Assembly (NCBI RefSeq): GCF_029542205.1
Contig: NZ_CP113783.1
Location: forward strand, 3,525,001-3,589,000
Source: Pseudoxanthomonas sp. SE1
GTDB lineage: Bacteria > Pseudomonadota > Gammaproteobacteria > Xanthomonadales > Xanthomonadaceae
Direction of reading: 5' to 3'
DNA length: 64,000 bases
Shown here: in pieces, positions 8,834 through 17,278 of the stretch
Layout of the letters: each line of letters begins with the position of its first letter
Position numbering within the stretch: position 1 is the stretch's first letter
Translations under genes and position numbers: made by a program
Notes under the pieces: model-generated
Database searches by the model: none
What the model saw: the letters and a program-made list of their open reading frames with translations, nothing else
Told to the model about the DNA's origin: nothing

Positions 8834-9028
8834 CGTTCCCTGCTCCCCGCTGCGCAGAAACGTAGGGTGGGCCCGGCCCACCGTCGCCATGCCAGATCAC
8901 GCGCGGCATGGCGCGTTGTTGCGAGGGTGGGCCAGGGCCCACCCTACGGGGTCCTGGCGCCGCCAGTCCGACGACTTCATCGGCGTGGATCCGCAGGAGA
9001 CCGAAACCTGACGTTCCCTTCTCCCCGC
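8777..9028. repeat. 74-bp duplication of the ABC gene 3' end around GTGGG-type REPs
   Basis: Bases 8777-8850 (the last codons of the ABC exporter, its stop and 17 downstream bases) recur at 8955-9028 with about 14 mismatches and no length change, including the frame (ATCGGCGTGGAT) and the TGACGTTCCC after the stop. Between the copies are two inverted units of the GTAGGGTGGGC palindromic family (8861-8884 and 8932-8948). The second copy has no start and is a gene fragment. Confidence 0.85.
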
Positions 9029-9314
9029 ACGGCGGGGAGAAGGTGGCCGGAGGCCGGATGAGGGGCGAGCGCGATAACAGCCCCTACGCGGTCTGCGTCC
9101 GACGTTGGAAGCGGTCCGTCGGCATCGACACTACAGGCTCCGTCGCCCCTCACCCGCCTTCGGCACCCTCTCCCCGCTGCGCAGGGAGAGGGGAGCTGTC
9201 TCGCCGTGCTTGTGCCTGAAAGAAGACGACGCCCTTTATTCCTTCTCCCCACCGCGTGGGGAGAAGAAAAAACGCCGGGTTTCCCCGGCGCCTTTTTGCA
9301 TCATCGTACGCGAA
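8834..9314. other. Intergenic region with palindromic repeats, no gene
   Basis: Apart from the duplicated ABC tail, this 480-bp gap contains CTCCCCGC/GCGGGGAG palindromes at 9021-9042 and 9168-9192, GGTGGCCGGAGGCCGG nearby, and the terminator at 9265-9298. The same kind of CCCCTCTCCC palindromes recurs at 57181-57219 and 58660-58993. I see no gene here. Confidence 0.7.
9265..9298. terminator. Bidirectional rho-independent terminator
   Basis: The stem CGCCGGG/CCCCGGCG (9273-9290) is flanked by AAAAAA on the left and TTTTT on the right, so it can stop transcripts from both directions. It ends the minus-strand membrane-protein gene at 9315 and any read-through from the ABC exporter. Confidence 0.8.
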
Positions 9315-9752
9315 TCACGACAGCCAGCCGCGCCCCTTCGCCTTGCCGCTGTACCACCACAGGAACAGCGCGATCACCACCAGCACCACCGGCATCGCCA
9401 GTCCCGCCGCGCCGTAGGCCGCCCATGCAGGCGTCACCACGTATGCGCCGATGATCTGCACCAGCAGCGCGACCAGCGAGAGCAGGAACATCGTGGTGGC
9501 CCAGCGCTTCTTCAGCAGCAGCCCCACCGCGCCGAGCACGCCGCCGAACACGGCAACGGCGAACGCGATGTTGATCCAGCCGGGCGTGCCTTCGTAGACC
9601 TGCCGCTGCGGTGCGGTCATCAATGCCAGTTGTTCGCTGGACATGTTCACCTGCATGTACCAGAACGCCACGCCGATCAGGTTCCAGACCAGCGCGAACA
9701 CCGCGATGATCCAGTAGCCCGTCGAACGCTTCACCGTCGTTGTGGTCGTCAT
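9315..9752 (-). CDS. Four-helix integral membrane protein of unknown function
   Basis: A 145-aa inner-membrane protein with four predicted hydrophobic segments (about residues 10-32, 55-77, 84-105 and 112-136). The first two are separated by a short periplasmic loop containing MSSEQLALM. The start at 9752 follows GGGAGGGAAG. I do not recognise a specific family; proteins of this size and topology are common in Xanthomonadaceae without assigned roles. The C-terminus is basic (GKAKGRG). Confidence 0.75.
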   Translation of the reverse strand: MTTTTTVKRSTGYWIIAVFALVWNLIGVAFWYMQVNMSSEQLALMTAPQRQVYEGTPGWINIAFAVAVFGGVLGAVGLLLKKRWATTMFLLSLVALLVQIIGAYVVTPAWAAYGAAGLAMPVVLVVIALFLWWYSGKAKGRGWLS

Positions 9753-9835
9753 CTTCCCTCCCCAGGGTTGGTTGTTGGACCGGGAGGGAGCATAGCGCCA
9801 CCGCACGCGATACGCGCGTTACGGTCGGCGCGCGG

Positions 9836-10030
9836 TCAGGCCTCGTCCTGCCCCCATGCGTCGATCTCGACCATGCCGTCACCGTCGACGCTCACGCGCA
9901 CTTCGATGGGCTTGCAGCAGACATGGCAGTCCTCGATGTAGCGCTGGTCGCCGGCCGAATCATCCACGACCAGCGTGATGACTTCCCCGCAGTACGGGCA
10001 GGCGATGTCGGCGGACGGCAGGTGCGGCAT
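9836..10030 (-). CDS. CPXCG-motif cysteine-rich small protein
   Basis: A 64-aa protein with two CxxC knuckles (CPYC near residue 11 and CHVC near 35), the pattern of the CPXCG-motif family, expected to bind zinc. The start ATG (10028-10030) overlaps the stop of the preceding DUF3247 gene as TGATG, so translation is coupled. The C-terminus is acidic. Function is unknown. Confidence 0.82.
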   Translation of the reverse strand: MPHLPSADIACPYCGEVITLVVDDSAGDQRYIEDCHVCCKPIEVRVSVDGDGMVEIDAWGQDEA

Positions 10031-10317
10031 CAGGCCGAGCCCAGCGCCGTCACCGACGCGATACGGTCCAGCCACAGGTAGTGCGCCACCTCCGGGCGCG
10101 TGCCGTCGTCGATGCGCACCACCGCATTGAAGCCCTCACGGCCTTCGGCGTCGCGGAACACCTGCACGCTGGGACGCACCGGCACGATGCCGGTGATCGA
10201 ACCGCCATCGGTGAGCTTCAATTCCACCTTCGCCTCGTCCGGCAACTGCAGGATCAGTGCCTCCATGCGGGCGATGTCGTCCTGCCGGGTGTAGAGATGC
10301 TGCGGCGCCTGCGTCAT
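10030..10317 (-). CDS. DUF3247 family protein (XC5848-like)
   Basis: A 95-aa protein resembling Xanthomonas XC5848, whose structure is a variant Sm-like fold; the family is largely confined to Xanthomonadaceae. Recognisable parts are the KVELKLTDGGSITGIVPVRPSVQVF core and the C-terminal YLWLDRIASV. It forms a coupled pair with the CPXCG protein. RNA binding is possible from the fold but not shown here. Confidence 0.78.
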   Translation of the reverse strand: MTQAPQHLYTRQDDIARMEALILQLPDEAKVELKLTDGGSITGIVPVRPSVQVFRDAEGREGFNAVVRIDDGTRPEVAHYLWLDRIASVTALGSA

Positions 10318-10380
10318 GGTCCTACTCCGTGCGAATGCGGCCCCACCCTAGTCCCGGCCTGGTAAGCGGCCGTGAACACG

Positions 10381-11058
10381 TCAGCGCAGCAGGCGCAGCA
10401 CGTCCTCGGCCGCGGCTTCGGACGAGGCGGGATTCTGTCCCGTCACCAGCCTGCCATCGGTCACCACGTACGACTGCCACACGGCGCCGCGCTCGTAGCG
10501 TCCGCCGTTCTTCTTCAGCACGTCTTCCAGCGAGAACGGCACCACGTCGGCCAGCCCGACCGCCGCTTCTTCCTGGTTGGAGAAGCCGGTCACGCGCTTG
10601 TCCTTCACCAGCGGTTCGCCCAGGGCGCCCCGCGTGTGCCGGAACACCGCCGGTCCATGGCACACCGCCGCCACCGGCTTGCCGGCGGAGAACGCCTGCT
10701 CGATGAGCCGGATGGAATCGGCATCCTCGGCCAGGTCCCACAACGGACCGTGCCCGCCCGGATAGAACACGGCATCGAACTCGCCATCCACCACGTCCTT
10801 CAGGCGCAGCGTGCCGGCCAGCGCGGACAGTGCGTCCGCATCCTCGTTGAAGCGCACGGTGGCGGCCGTCTGCGCATCGGGCGCGTCGCTCTTCGGGTCC
10901 AGCGGAGGCTGCCCGCCCTTCGGCGACGCCAGCACGACCTCCGCGCCCGCATCCTTGAACACGTAGTACGGCGCGGCGAATTCCTCCAGCCAGAACCCGG
11001 TCTTGAGCCCGGTATCGCCCAGGCGATCATGGGAGGTCAGGACCATCAGGATCTTCAT
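10381..11058 (-). CDS. Type 1 glutamine amidotransferase-like protein (DJ-1/PfpI, Hsp31-like)
   Basis: A 225-aa protein of the DJ-1/PfpI superfamily. The nucleophile elbow AVCHGPAVF supplies the reactive Cys, and FYPGGHGPLWDL and the C-terminal VTGQNPASS fit the Hsp31-like branch, which acts as a glyoxalase III/chaperone or stress protease-like enzyme. It stands alone between DUF3247 and gnd. The exact activity cannot be decided from sequence. Confidence 0.85.
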   Translation of the reverse strand: MKILMVLTSHDRLGDTGLKTGFWLEEFAAPYYVFKDAGAEVVLASPKGGQPPLDPKSDAPDAQTAATVRFNEDADALSALAGTLRLKDVVDGEFDAVFYPGGHGPLWDLAEDADSIRLIEQAFSAGKPVAAVCHGPAVFRHTRGALGEPLVKDKRVTGFSNQEEAAVGLADVVPFSLEDVLKKNGGRYERGAVWQSYVVTDGRLVTGQNPASSEAAAEDVLRLLR

Positions 11059-11119
11059 CGGCGTTTCCCTCGTGTCGATGCGGCCAGACTAGCGCTGCCT
11101 GCGATAAGGCCAGGTGAGC

Positions 11120-12025
11120 CTAGCCCTGCTTCACCGCATGCCCGCCGAACTCGTTGCGCATCGCCGCCAGCAGCTTGTCGGCGTAGGAATCGTCATCGCG
11201 CGAGCGCAGGCGTTCCAGCAGCGACAACGTGATCACCGGCGCGGAGACATTGAGGTCGATGGCCTCGGCCACGGTCCAGCGGCCTTCGCCGGAATCGGCC
11301 ACGTACGGCGCGATGCCCTGCATCTCCGGATTCTTCTTCAGCGCATCGGCGGTCAGGTCCAGCAGCCACGAGCGCACCACGCTGCCTTCGCGCCAGATGT
11401 CGGCCAGCGCGCCCAGGTCGAAATCCATCTCCTGCTTCTTCTTGAGGATGGCGAACCCCTCGGCATAAGCCTGCATCATTCCGTACTCGATGCCGTTGTG
11501 GACCATCTTGGCGAAGTGGCCTGCACCGCTCGGGCCCACCCGGCCCCAACCGCTGTCCCGCGCGGGCGCCAGCGTGGCGAACACCGGCTCCAGGCGCGCC
11601 ACCGCCTCGGCGTCGCCGCCGATCATCAGGCTGTAGCCTTCCGCCAGGCCCCACACGCCGCCGCTGGTGCCGCAGTCGACGTAGTGAATGCCGGCATCGG
11701 ACAACAGCGCGGCACGCCGCTGGGTGTCCTTGTAGTTGGAATTGCCACCATCGATCACGGTGTCGCCTGCCGACAGCAGCGGCCGCAACTGGTCCAGCGT
11801 GTCGTCGACCACGTGCCCGGCCGGCACCATCAGCCACACCACGCGCGGCGTGGGCAGCGACGACACCGCGTTCTGCAGGTTCGCGTGCACGACGATGCCG
11901 CGCGCCTCCGCCTGCTGGCGCGCAGCATCGCCCGGATCGTAGCCGCGCACCGCGTGGCCGCCGCGTACCAGCCGTTCGGCCATGTTGGCGCCCATGCGCC
12001 CCAGCCCGATCATCGCCAGTTCCAT
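11120..12025 (-). CDS. gnd: 6-phosphogluconate dehydrogenase, short NAD-type
   Basis: Oxidatively decarboxylates 6-phosphogluconate to ribulose 5-phosphate. Rossmann loop GLGRMG is at residues 7-12; the substrate signature DCGTSGGVWG and the catalytic segment GAGHFAKMVHNGIEYG (Lys and Asn) are intact. The 301-aa length marks the short, usually NAD-preferring GndA/YqeC form rather than the 470-aa enzyme. The start at 12025 fits the Rossmann fold; no zwf or other pathway gene is adjacent. Confidence 0.9.
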   Translation of the reverse strand: MELAMIGLGRMGANMAERLVRGGHAVRGYDPGDAARQQAEARGIVVHANLQNAVSSLPTPRVVWLMVPAGHVVDDTLDQLRPLLSAGDTVIDGGNSNYKDTQRRAALLSDAGIHYVDCGTSGGVWGLAEGYSLMIGGDAEAVARLEPVFATLAPARDSGWGRVGPSGAGHFAKMVHNGIEYGMMQAYAEGFAILKKKQEMDFDLGALADIWREGSVVRSWLLDLTADALKKNPEMQGIAPYVADSGEGRWTVAEAIDLNVSAPVITLSLLERLRSRDDDSYADKLLAAMRNEFGGHAVKQG

Positions 12026-12116
12026 GTGTACTCCCGTGTAGTCAGTCAAGAATGAAAAGGTGCCCGCGCATTGTCCGCCCTGCGCACGGCGATGGCGCGC
12101 ATGCGCGTGCGGCGAC

Positions 12117-12815
12117 TCATGCGGCCAGCAGCCAATCGCGCAGCACCGCCGCGGTTTCCTGCGGCACTTCCAACGGGGGCAGGTGTCCGCAGCGCGCGAA
12201 CACATGCAGACGCGCACCGGGAATATGTTCGTGCAGGATCCGGGATTCCTCCGGCAGCGTCATGCGGTCGTCCTCGCCCACGCCGACCAATGTCGGCACG
12301 GCCAGGGTGGGCAGCAGCGGCAACGAATCGGGACGGTCGATGATGGCGCGCTGCTGGCGCAGGAACGCATCGCGGCCGACACGCTGCGCCATGGCCATCA
12401 CTTCCGCACCCACGGCGTCATCCACCCGGCTCTCGTGCACCAGCTGCGGCAGCAGCTTGCGGGTGACCCCGGCGAAGCGGCCGGATGCGGCCATCGCCAG
12501 TCCCGCCCGGCGCACGGCGAGCCGCTTCGGCGGATCCAGGCGCGCGCTGGTGTCCAGCAATGCCAAGCGTGCCACGCGTTGCGGCGCCTGGCGCAGGATC
12601 TCGAACGCGACATAGCCGCCCATCGACAATCCCGCCAATGCGAACACCGGCGGCGCCGTGGCCAGCACGCGCGCGGCCATGCCGGCGACGCTGTCGTCCA
12701 GGGTGAGGTCAGCGTGATGCACGGTCGCGACGTCGGCCAACGCCACGGCAGGCTGCTGCCACAGGTGCTCGTCACACAGCAGGCCGGGCAGCAGGAGCAG
12801 GGGAAATGAAGCCAT
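12117..12815 (-). CDS. Alpha/beta-fold hydrolase
   Basis: A 232-aa serine hydrolase: oxyanion-side motif LLPGLLCDEHLW, nucleophile elbow GLSMGG, acid in GVGEDDRMT and catalytic His in FARCGHLPPLE. It resembles the BioH/3-oxoadipate enol-lactonase-like group, but the substrate is unknown. It is divergent from the epimerase at 12932 with a short shared promoter region. ATG 12815 gives a protein that starts directly with the first beta strand. Confidence 0.85.
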   Translation of the reverse strand: MASFPLLLLPGLLCDEHLWQQPAVALADVATVHHADLTLDDSVAGMAARVLATAPPVFALAGLSMGGYVAFEILRQAPQRVARLALLDTSARLDPPKRLAVRRAGLAMAASGRFAGVTRKLLPQLVHESRVDDAVGAEVMAMAQRVGRDAFLRQQRAIIDRPDSLPLLPTLAVPTLVGVGEDDRMTLPEESRILHEHIPGARLHVFARCGHLPPLEVPQETAAVLRDWLLAA

Positions 12816-12931
12816 GCCGCCAGTGTAATCACCCGCCTGCCCAACCACCGCCGATCGCCGCCGACGGTCCGTTCCACATCCGCAACACACCCGCCTGCGT
12901 AAGCTGGAGCCACCCCTCACGAGTCCGCTCC

Positions 12932-13828
12932 ATGCGCGTCCTGATCACCGGCGGCACCGGCTTCATCGGCCAGGCCCTCTGCACCCGCCTGCTGCGGGCC
13001 GGCCACACCGTCAGCGTGCTGACACGCGACCCGGCCCGCGCCCGCGCACGGCTGCCGGCCGTGCACGCGTTCGCCTCTCTGGAGGAGGCCAGCGACATGG
13101 AGGCAGTGGTGAACCTGGCCGGCGAACCGCTGATGGCCGGGCGATGGAACGCGGAGCGCAAGGCGGCCTTCATCGCATCGCGGATCGGCACCACGCGGGC
13201 GCTCATCGCATGGATGGCGCGCCAGGCCGCGCGACCGCGCGTGCTGGTCTCCGGCTCGGCGATCGGCTACTACGGCCCGCGCGACGACGTGGCGCTGGAT
13301 GAGTCCGCCGCACCCGGCGACGACTTCGCCGCACGCCTGTGCCGGGACTGGGAAACCGAAGCCATGCAGGCCGAAAGCCTGGACGTCCGCACCTGCCGCA
13401 TGCGCACCGGCATCGTGCTGGGCACCGGGGGCGGCGCGCTGGCGAAGATGCTGCCCCCGTTCCGCATGGGCGTGGGCGGACCGATGGGCGATGGCCGGCA
13501 ATGGATGAGCTGGATCCATCGCGACGACCTGGTCAGCCTGATCCAGTGGTTGCTGGAGCGCGACCAGGCCGGCGGCGCCTACAACGGCACCGCACCCACG
13601 CCGGTGACCAATCGCGACTTCGCACGCGCGCTGGGCAAGGCCCTGCGTCGCCCCGCCGTACTGCCCACGCCGGCCTTCGCGCTGACCCTCGGCTTCGGCG
13701 AGATGGCCCAGCTTCTGCTCACCGGCCAGCGTGTGCTGCCTGCTCACGCCCTGGCGGAGGGATTCACGTTCCGCTTTCCCACGCTGGAGACGGCGCTTGG
13801 AGACCTGCTGCAGCGCCCGGCGAGGTGA
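12932..13828 (+). CDS. TIGR01777 family epimerase (YfcH-like extended SDR)
   Basis: An extended short-chain dehydrogenase of 298 aa with NAD(P) motif GGTGFIGQAL (residues 7-16), the family motif NLAGEPLMAGRWN, SGSAIGYYG and the C-terminal DUF1731-type segment (LPTPAFAL...FRFPTLETAL). YfcH proteins are predicted sugar-nucleotide epimerases with no proven substrate. A TAAGCT -10-like sequence lies about 30 bases before ATG 12932. The long hairpin repeat array begins 32 bases after the stop. Confidence 0.9.
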   Translation: MRVLITGGTGFIGQALCTRLLRAGHTVSVLTRDPARARARLPAVHAFASLEEASDMEAVVNLAGEPLMAGRWNAERKAAFIASRIGTTRALIAWMARQAARPRVLVSGSAIGYYGPRDDVALDESAAPGDDFAARLCRDWETEAMQAESLDVRTCRMRTGIVLGTGGGALAKMLPPFRMGVGGPMGDGRQWMSWIHRDDLVSLIQWLLERDQAGGAYNGTAPTPVTNRDFARALGKALRRPAVLPTPAFALTLGFGEMAQLLLTGQRVLPAHALAEGFTFRFPTLETALGDLLQRPAR

Positions 13829-13860
13829 CCGCGGCCGCCCGCGGGACGTTTTGCCTGAGC

Positions 13861-14496
13861 CACCAGCCCATGTGTGAGTGGAACGAGGCTTTTCGCCTCG
13901 TGCGCCAGCCCGGATGAGAGAAGCGCCAGGCTTTTTTGCTGCCGCGTCAGGCTCTGTGTGAGTAGAGAGAGGCTGTTCGGCTGGCACGTCAGGCTTGATG
14001 AGAGAAGAACGAGGCTTTTCGCCTCATGCGCCAGCCCGAATGAGAGAAGCGCCAGGCTTTTTGGCTGCCGCGTCAGGCTCTGTGTGAGTAGAGAGAGGCT
14101 GTTCGGCTGGCACGTCAGGCTTGATGAGAGAAGAACGAGGCTTTTCGCCTCATGCGCCAGCCCGAATGAGAGAAGCGCCAGGCTTTTTGGCTGTCGCGTC
14201 AGGCTCTGTGTGAGTAGAGAGAGGCTGCTCGGCTGGCACGTCAGGCTTGATGAGAGAAGAACGAGGCTTTTCGCCTCATGCGCCAGTCCGAATGAGAGAA
14301 GCGCCAGGCTTTTTGGCTGTCGCGTCAGGCTCTGTGTGAGTAGAGAGAGGCTGCGCGGCTGGCACGTCAGGCTTGCTGAGAGAAGAACGAGGCTTTTCGC
14401 CTCATGTGCCAGCCCCAATGAGAGAAGCGCCAGGCTTTTTGGCTGCCGCGTCAGGCTCTGTGTGAGTAGAGAGAGGCTGCTCGGCTAGCACGTCAG
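13861..14496. repeat. Nested tandem array: 42-bp units in a 126-bp higher-order repeat
   Basis: Five copies of a 126-bp unit (GAACGAGG at 13881, 14007, 14133, 14259 and 14385), each built from three diverged 42-bp subunits with the cores GAGGCTTTTCGCCTC, CCAGGCTTTTTGGCTG and GAGGCTGTTCGGCTGG. About 15 subunits are present. Each subunit begins with a small stem-loop and ends in TGAGAGAAG or TGAGTAGAG. Because 42 is a multiple of three, long frames stay open on both strands by default; none has a convincing start or family resemblance, so no gene is called. Confidence 0.93.
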
Positions 14497-14568
14497 ATGG
14501 TGTCAGGAGGGTGTCAGGAATTTTGTGTGCCAGGCCAACCATGACGGCACCAAGGAACCTGTATATCT

Positions 14569-14683
14569 CGCAAGAAGAAGGAGCCGGCCCTGAGGCCGGC
14601 AGTGGAGCTGCCGAAGGAACTGCTTGAGCAGCTGGTACCCGGTCCCATGAACCCGGCCGCGCTGGAAGCGGTGTTCCAGCAGC
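14569..14683 (+). pseudogene. Remnant of an IS256-family transposase N-terminus
   Basis: The frame reads KKKEPALRP, then ELPKELLEQLVPGPMNP and AALEAVFQQ, which matches the extreme N-terminus of IS256-type (mutator) transposases. It stops resembling one at 14683. No DDE residues or terminal repeats remain. The fragment lies between the hairpin array and the SDR gene, so this gap has seen an insertion and deletion. The identification rests on about 35 residues. Confidence 0.5.
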
Positions 14684-14778
14684 CACGGTGGCGTCGATCA
14701 CGACGATCTTCATCGCCTGCCGACGGAGGCGTAACGTCCGCGCACTTACGGTCGGGACGTTCCTTCCAGGAGTGCGTC

Positions 14779-15642
14779 ATGGCCACCAAGAAGCGCGTCA
14801 ACCGTCCGCAGGCCCAGCGCCGCCAGCCCGGTCGCCAACCGCGGATGCAGCCCGAACCCGAAACCATCCGCCCCGGCTACCGCGGCAGCGGCCGGCTCGC
14901 CGGCAAGGTGGCGCTGGTGACCGGCGGCGACAGCGGCATCGGGCGCGCCGTGGCAGTGCATTTCGCGCATGAGGGTGCCGATGTCGCGATTGCCTACCTG
15001 GAAGAAGATCGCGATGCACGGGAAACGCAGCGCTTGATCGAGGCCACGGGGCGGCGCGCCCTGGCATTGCGCGGCGACCTGACCACACCGGCCCGCTGCC
15101 GCCGCGTGGTCGCGCGCACGGTGAAACAGCTCGGCGCGCTGGACGTGCTGGTCAACAACCACGCGCAGCAGTACCCCGTGGATGCGCCGGAAGACCTGAC
15201 GCCTGCGCGCCTGCGGCATACCTTCGAGACCAACCTGTTCTCGTTCTTCCACCTGGTCGACGCCGCGCTGGACCACCTGCCGGAAAAGACCGGCTGCATC
15301 ATCAACACCGGCTCGGTGACTGGCGTGCGTGGCCACGATACGTTGCTGGACTATGCCGCGACCAAGGGCGCGATCCATGCGATGACGTTCTCGCTGGCCA
15401 AGTCGCTGGCGGACCGGGGTATCCGTGTCAACGCGGTCGCGCCGGGACCCATCTGGACGCCGCTGATCCCGGCCTCGTTCACCCGCAGGCAGGTGGCGGA
15501 ATTCGGCTCGGACACGCTGATGAAGCGCCCCGGCCAGCCGTCGGAAGTCGCGCCGGCGTATGTGTTCCTGGCCAGCGAGGATGCGCGCTACATCACCGGG
15601 CAGCTGATCCACGTCAACGGTGGCGGGCATATCTCGGCGTGA
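14779..15642 (+). CDS. SDR family oxidoreductase (YghA/YhdF-like)
   Basis: A classical short-chain dehydrogenase of 287 aa with a charged N-terminal extension typical of general-stress SDRs. NAD(P) loop TGGDSGIGRAV lies near residue 50, NNHA in the central strand, and the catalytic Ser (NTGSVTG) and YAATKGA (Tyr/Lys) near residues 180-200; the C-terminus ends HVNGGGHISA. ATG 14779 follows CCAGGAG at good spacing. It is single, and the substrate is unknown. Confidence 0.88.
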   Translation: MATKKRVNRPQAQRRQPGRQPRMQPEPETIRPGYRGSGRLAGKVALVTGGDSGIGRAVAVHFAHEGADVAIAYLEEDRDARETQRLIEATGRRALALRGDLTTPARCRRVVARTVKQLGALDVLVNNHAQQYPVDAPEDLTPARLRHTFETNLFSFFHLVDAALDHLPEKTGCIINTGSVTGVRGHDTLLDYAATKGAIHAMTFSLAKSLADRGIRVNAVAPGPIWTPLIPASFTRRQVAEFGSDTLMKRPGQPSEVAPAYVFLASEDARYITGQLIHVNGGGHISA

Positions 15643-15687
15643 AACCACGCACCGCATACTGACGACATCGTTCCGGTGTCCTCGCCC

Positions 15688-16161
15688 ATGCCGACGCTCC
15701 GCCTCTACCGTCCCGACGACGCCTCCACGCTGGCCGATCTGTACGCCAGATCCGTCATGCACTACGGCCCGCGTGCATACACCGCGGCGCAAGTGACCGC
15801 ATGGGCGGCGACGGCGACTGTCGAGGGAACGGAAGCACGTTGCCGTGACGGACGCCTCGTGCTGGTTGCGCAGGATGGCACAGGAGCGGTGCTGGGCTTC
15901 GGCGACATGGAAGACGACGGGCACCTCGACTTTCTCTACATCGCTCCGGAAGCCGAGGGCATGCGCGTAGGTTCGTTCCTCTACGCCGCACTGGAGGCGC
16001 ATGCGCGGCACTTGCACGTGCCGCGCATCTTCGTGGAGGCCAGCGAACTGTCGCGGCCGCTGTTCGAGCGCCGCGGCTTCCTGATGCTGGGCCGCAACGC
16101 TCTGTCGCTCGGCGGCGTGGCCATCCACAACTACCGGATGGAGAAGCGGTTGCTGGTGTGA
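15688..16161 (+). CDS. GNAT family N-acetyltransferase
   Basis: A 157-aa GNAT fold: N-terminal LYRPDDASTLADLYARS, central strand GFGDMEDDGHLDFLYIAPEAEGMRVGSFLY with the pyrophosphate-binding loop (a variant Q/RxxGxG), and C-terminal LFERRGF and YRMEK. It acetylates an unknown small molecule or protein. A GTG at 15676 in frame is an alternative start; ATG 15688 is chosen because the fold begins right after it. Confidence 0.82.
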   Translation: MPTLRLYRPDDASTLADLYARSVMHYGPRAYTAAQVTAWAATATVEGTEARCRDGRLVLVAQDGTGAVLGFGDMEDDGHLDFLYIAPEAEGMRVGSFLYAALEAHARHLHVPRIFVEASELSRPLFERRGFLMLGRNALSLGGVAIHNYRMEKRLLV

Positions 16162-16233
16162 TGGGCCATCACGCCGGGCTTCCACTCACCCGTAGGCCGG
16201 GTTGGAACGAAGCGCAATCGCGGCATCCACGGG

Positions 16234-16629
16234 CTACCTGCGATCCGCCTTCACCTGCTGCGCCTCGCGCGCCTGCCGTGCCATGTCCTCGTAACGTGCG
16301 CGCAGGGTGTCGAGTTCCTTCTCTTCCATTTCCTCCAGGTCGAGCAATGCGTTGTTGGCGTTGCGCGAGACGCGGATGAGCTCATCCAGCTTGATCTGCA
16401 TGGCTTCGGCATCGCGGTTCTGGGTGTTCTGGATGAGGAACACCATCAGGAAGGTGATGATGGTGGTGCCGGTATTGATGACGAGCTGCCAGGTATCGCT
16501 GAACCCGAACATCGGGCCACTGACCGCCCACGCCAGCAGCACCGCCAGCGCCAGCACGAAACACGTGGGCCTGCCGCTGAACGTGGAAGCCGCCTTGGCC
16601 ACGCGCGTGAACAGGGAGTGGGACGACAT
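16234..16629 (-). CDS. Low-affinity iron permease family protein
   Basis: A 131-aa membrane protein with two hydrophobic helices (about residues 18-40 and 48-68) and a C-terminal amphipathic, highly charged tail (EEMEEKELDTLRARYEDM). The motif TTIITFLMVFLIQNTQNRD is the hallmark of PF04120, named after a yeast iron permease. Iron transport by the bacterial members is not established. It is divergent from the YjbR gene. Confidence 0.82.
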   Translation of the reverse strand: MSSHSLFTRVAKAASTFSGRPTCFVLALAVLLAWAVSGPMFGFSDTWQLVINTGTTIITFLMVFLIQNTQNRDAEAMQIKLDELIRVSRNANNALLDLEEMEEKELDTLRARYEDMARQAREAQQVKADRR

Positions 16630-16774
16630 GGCGGGCGATCCTGTGCATGGCAAGGCAGGCAAGGTAATCCCTTGCACGAAGGCGGGCGTGAACAGGGGCG
16701 TTTCGCGGACAGGCAGTGCCCTCGACCGCGTCGCCGCCAGCGCATCGCCTGCGGCGACGGCGTTAGCATGCGGC

Positions 16775-17161
16775 ATGGATGTCGCCGCCCTCAAACGCCA
16801 CTGCAGGTCTTTGCCCGGCGCCGTCGAACAACGGTACGACGCACCGGCCAACATCCTGGTGTATGCAGTGGGCGGCAAGCGCTTCGCCTACTTCAAGACC
16901 AGTGAACCGGAGCGGTGGCGTTTCAGCTTCAAAGTCCCGCCGGAGCGTTTTCTTGAACTGACCGACCAGCCCGGCATCAAGCCTGCCCGCTGGCTGGGGC
17001 ATCACCGCTGGGTCACGGTGGTGGACGTGTCCGCCATGCCGGCCGGTTACCTGAAGGACCTGGTGGCGTGGTCCCACCGGTACGCCTGGGACAGGTTGAG
17101 CCGGCGGCAGCGTGCCGAGATCCAGGAAGGGGCGTCGGCGCCGGACGGAAAGGTCCGCTGA
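16775..17161 (+). CDS. MmcQ/YjbR family protein
   Basis: A 128-aa protein of the CyaY/YjbR-like fold, annotated as DNA-binding in structures of relatives: LKRHCRSLPGAVEQ..., FAYFKTSE, RFSFKVPPERFLELTDQPGIKPARWLGHHRWV. A TAGCAT -10-like sequence (16764-16769) ends only five bases before the ATG and there is no ribosome site, so the mRNA may be leaderless. The VOC gene follows after 117 bases. Confidence 0.82.
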   Translation: MDVAALKRHCRSLPGAVEQRYDAPANILVYAVGGKRFAYFKTSEPERWRFSFKVPPERFLELTDQPGIKPARWLGHHRWVTVVDVSAMPAGYLKDLVAWSHRYAWDRLSRRQRAEIQEGASAPDGKVR

Positions 17162-17278
17162 GCGCCACGCGCCCCGAATGAAGAAGACCGGCCCGGCGTG
17201 TCGATTCCAGGCACGCCGGTTCGTCGGAGAAAAGAAGCAGGGCCGGCCGGGCCTGCACCATCACCCAAGGAGCGCACC

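Noticed and set aside
13744..14418. A 224-residue Leu/Ser-rich repeat protein on the minus strand, and a 204-residue Arg-rich one on the plus strand, in the 126-bp array.
   Set aside because: Both follow from a repeat length divisible by three; starts lie inside repeat units and no ribosome site is present.
13861..14496. CRISPR array.
   Set aside because: The whole 126-bp unit is conserved, with no variable spacers, and no cas genes are present.
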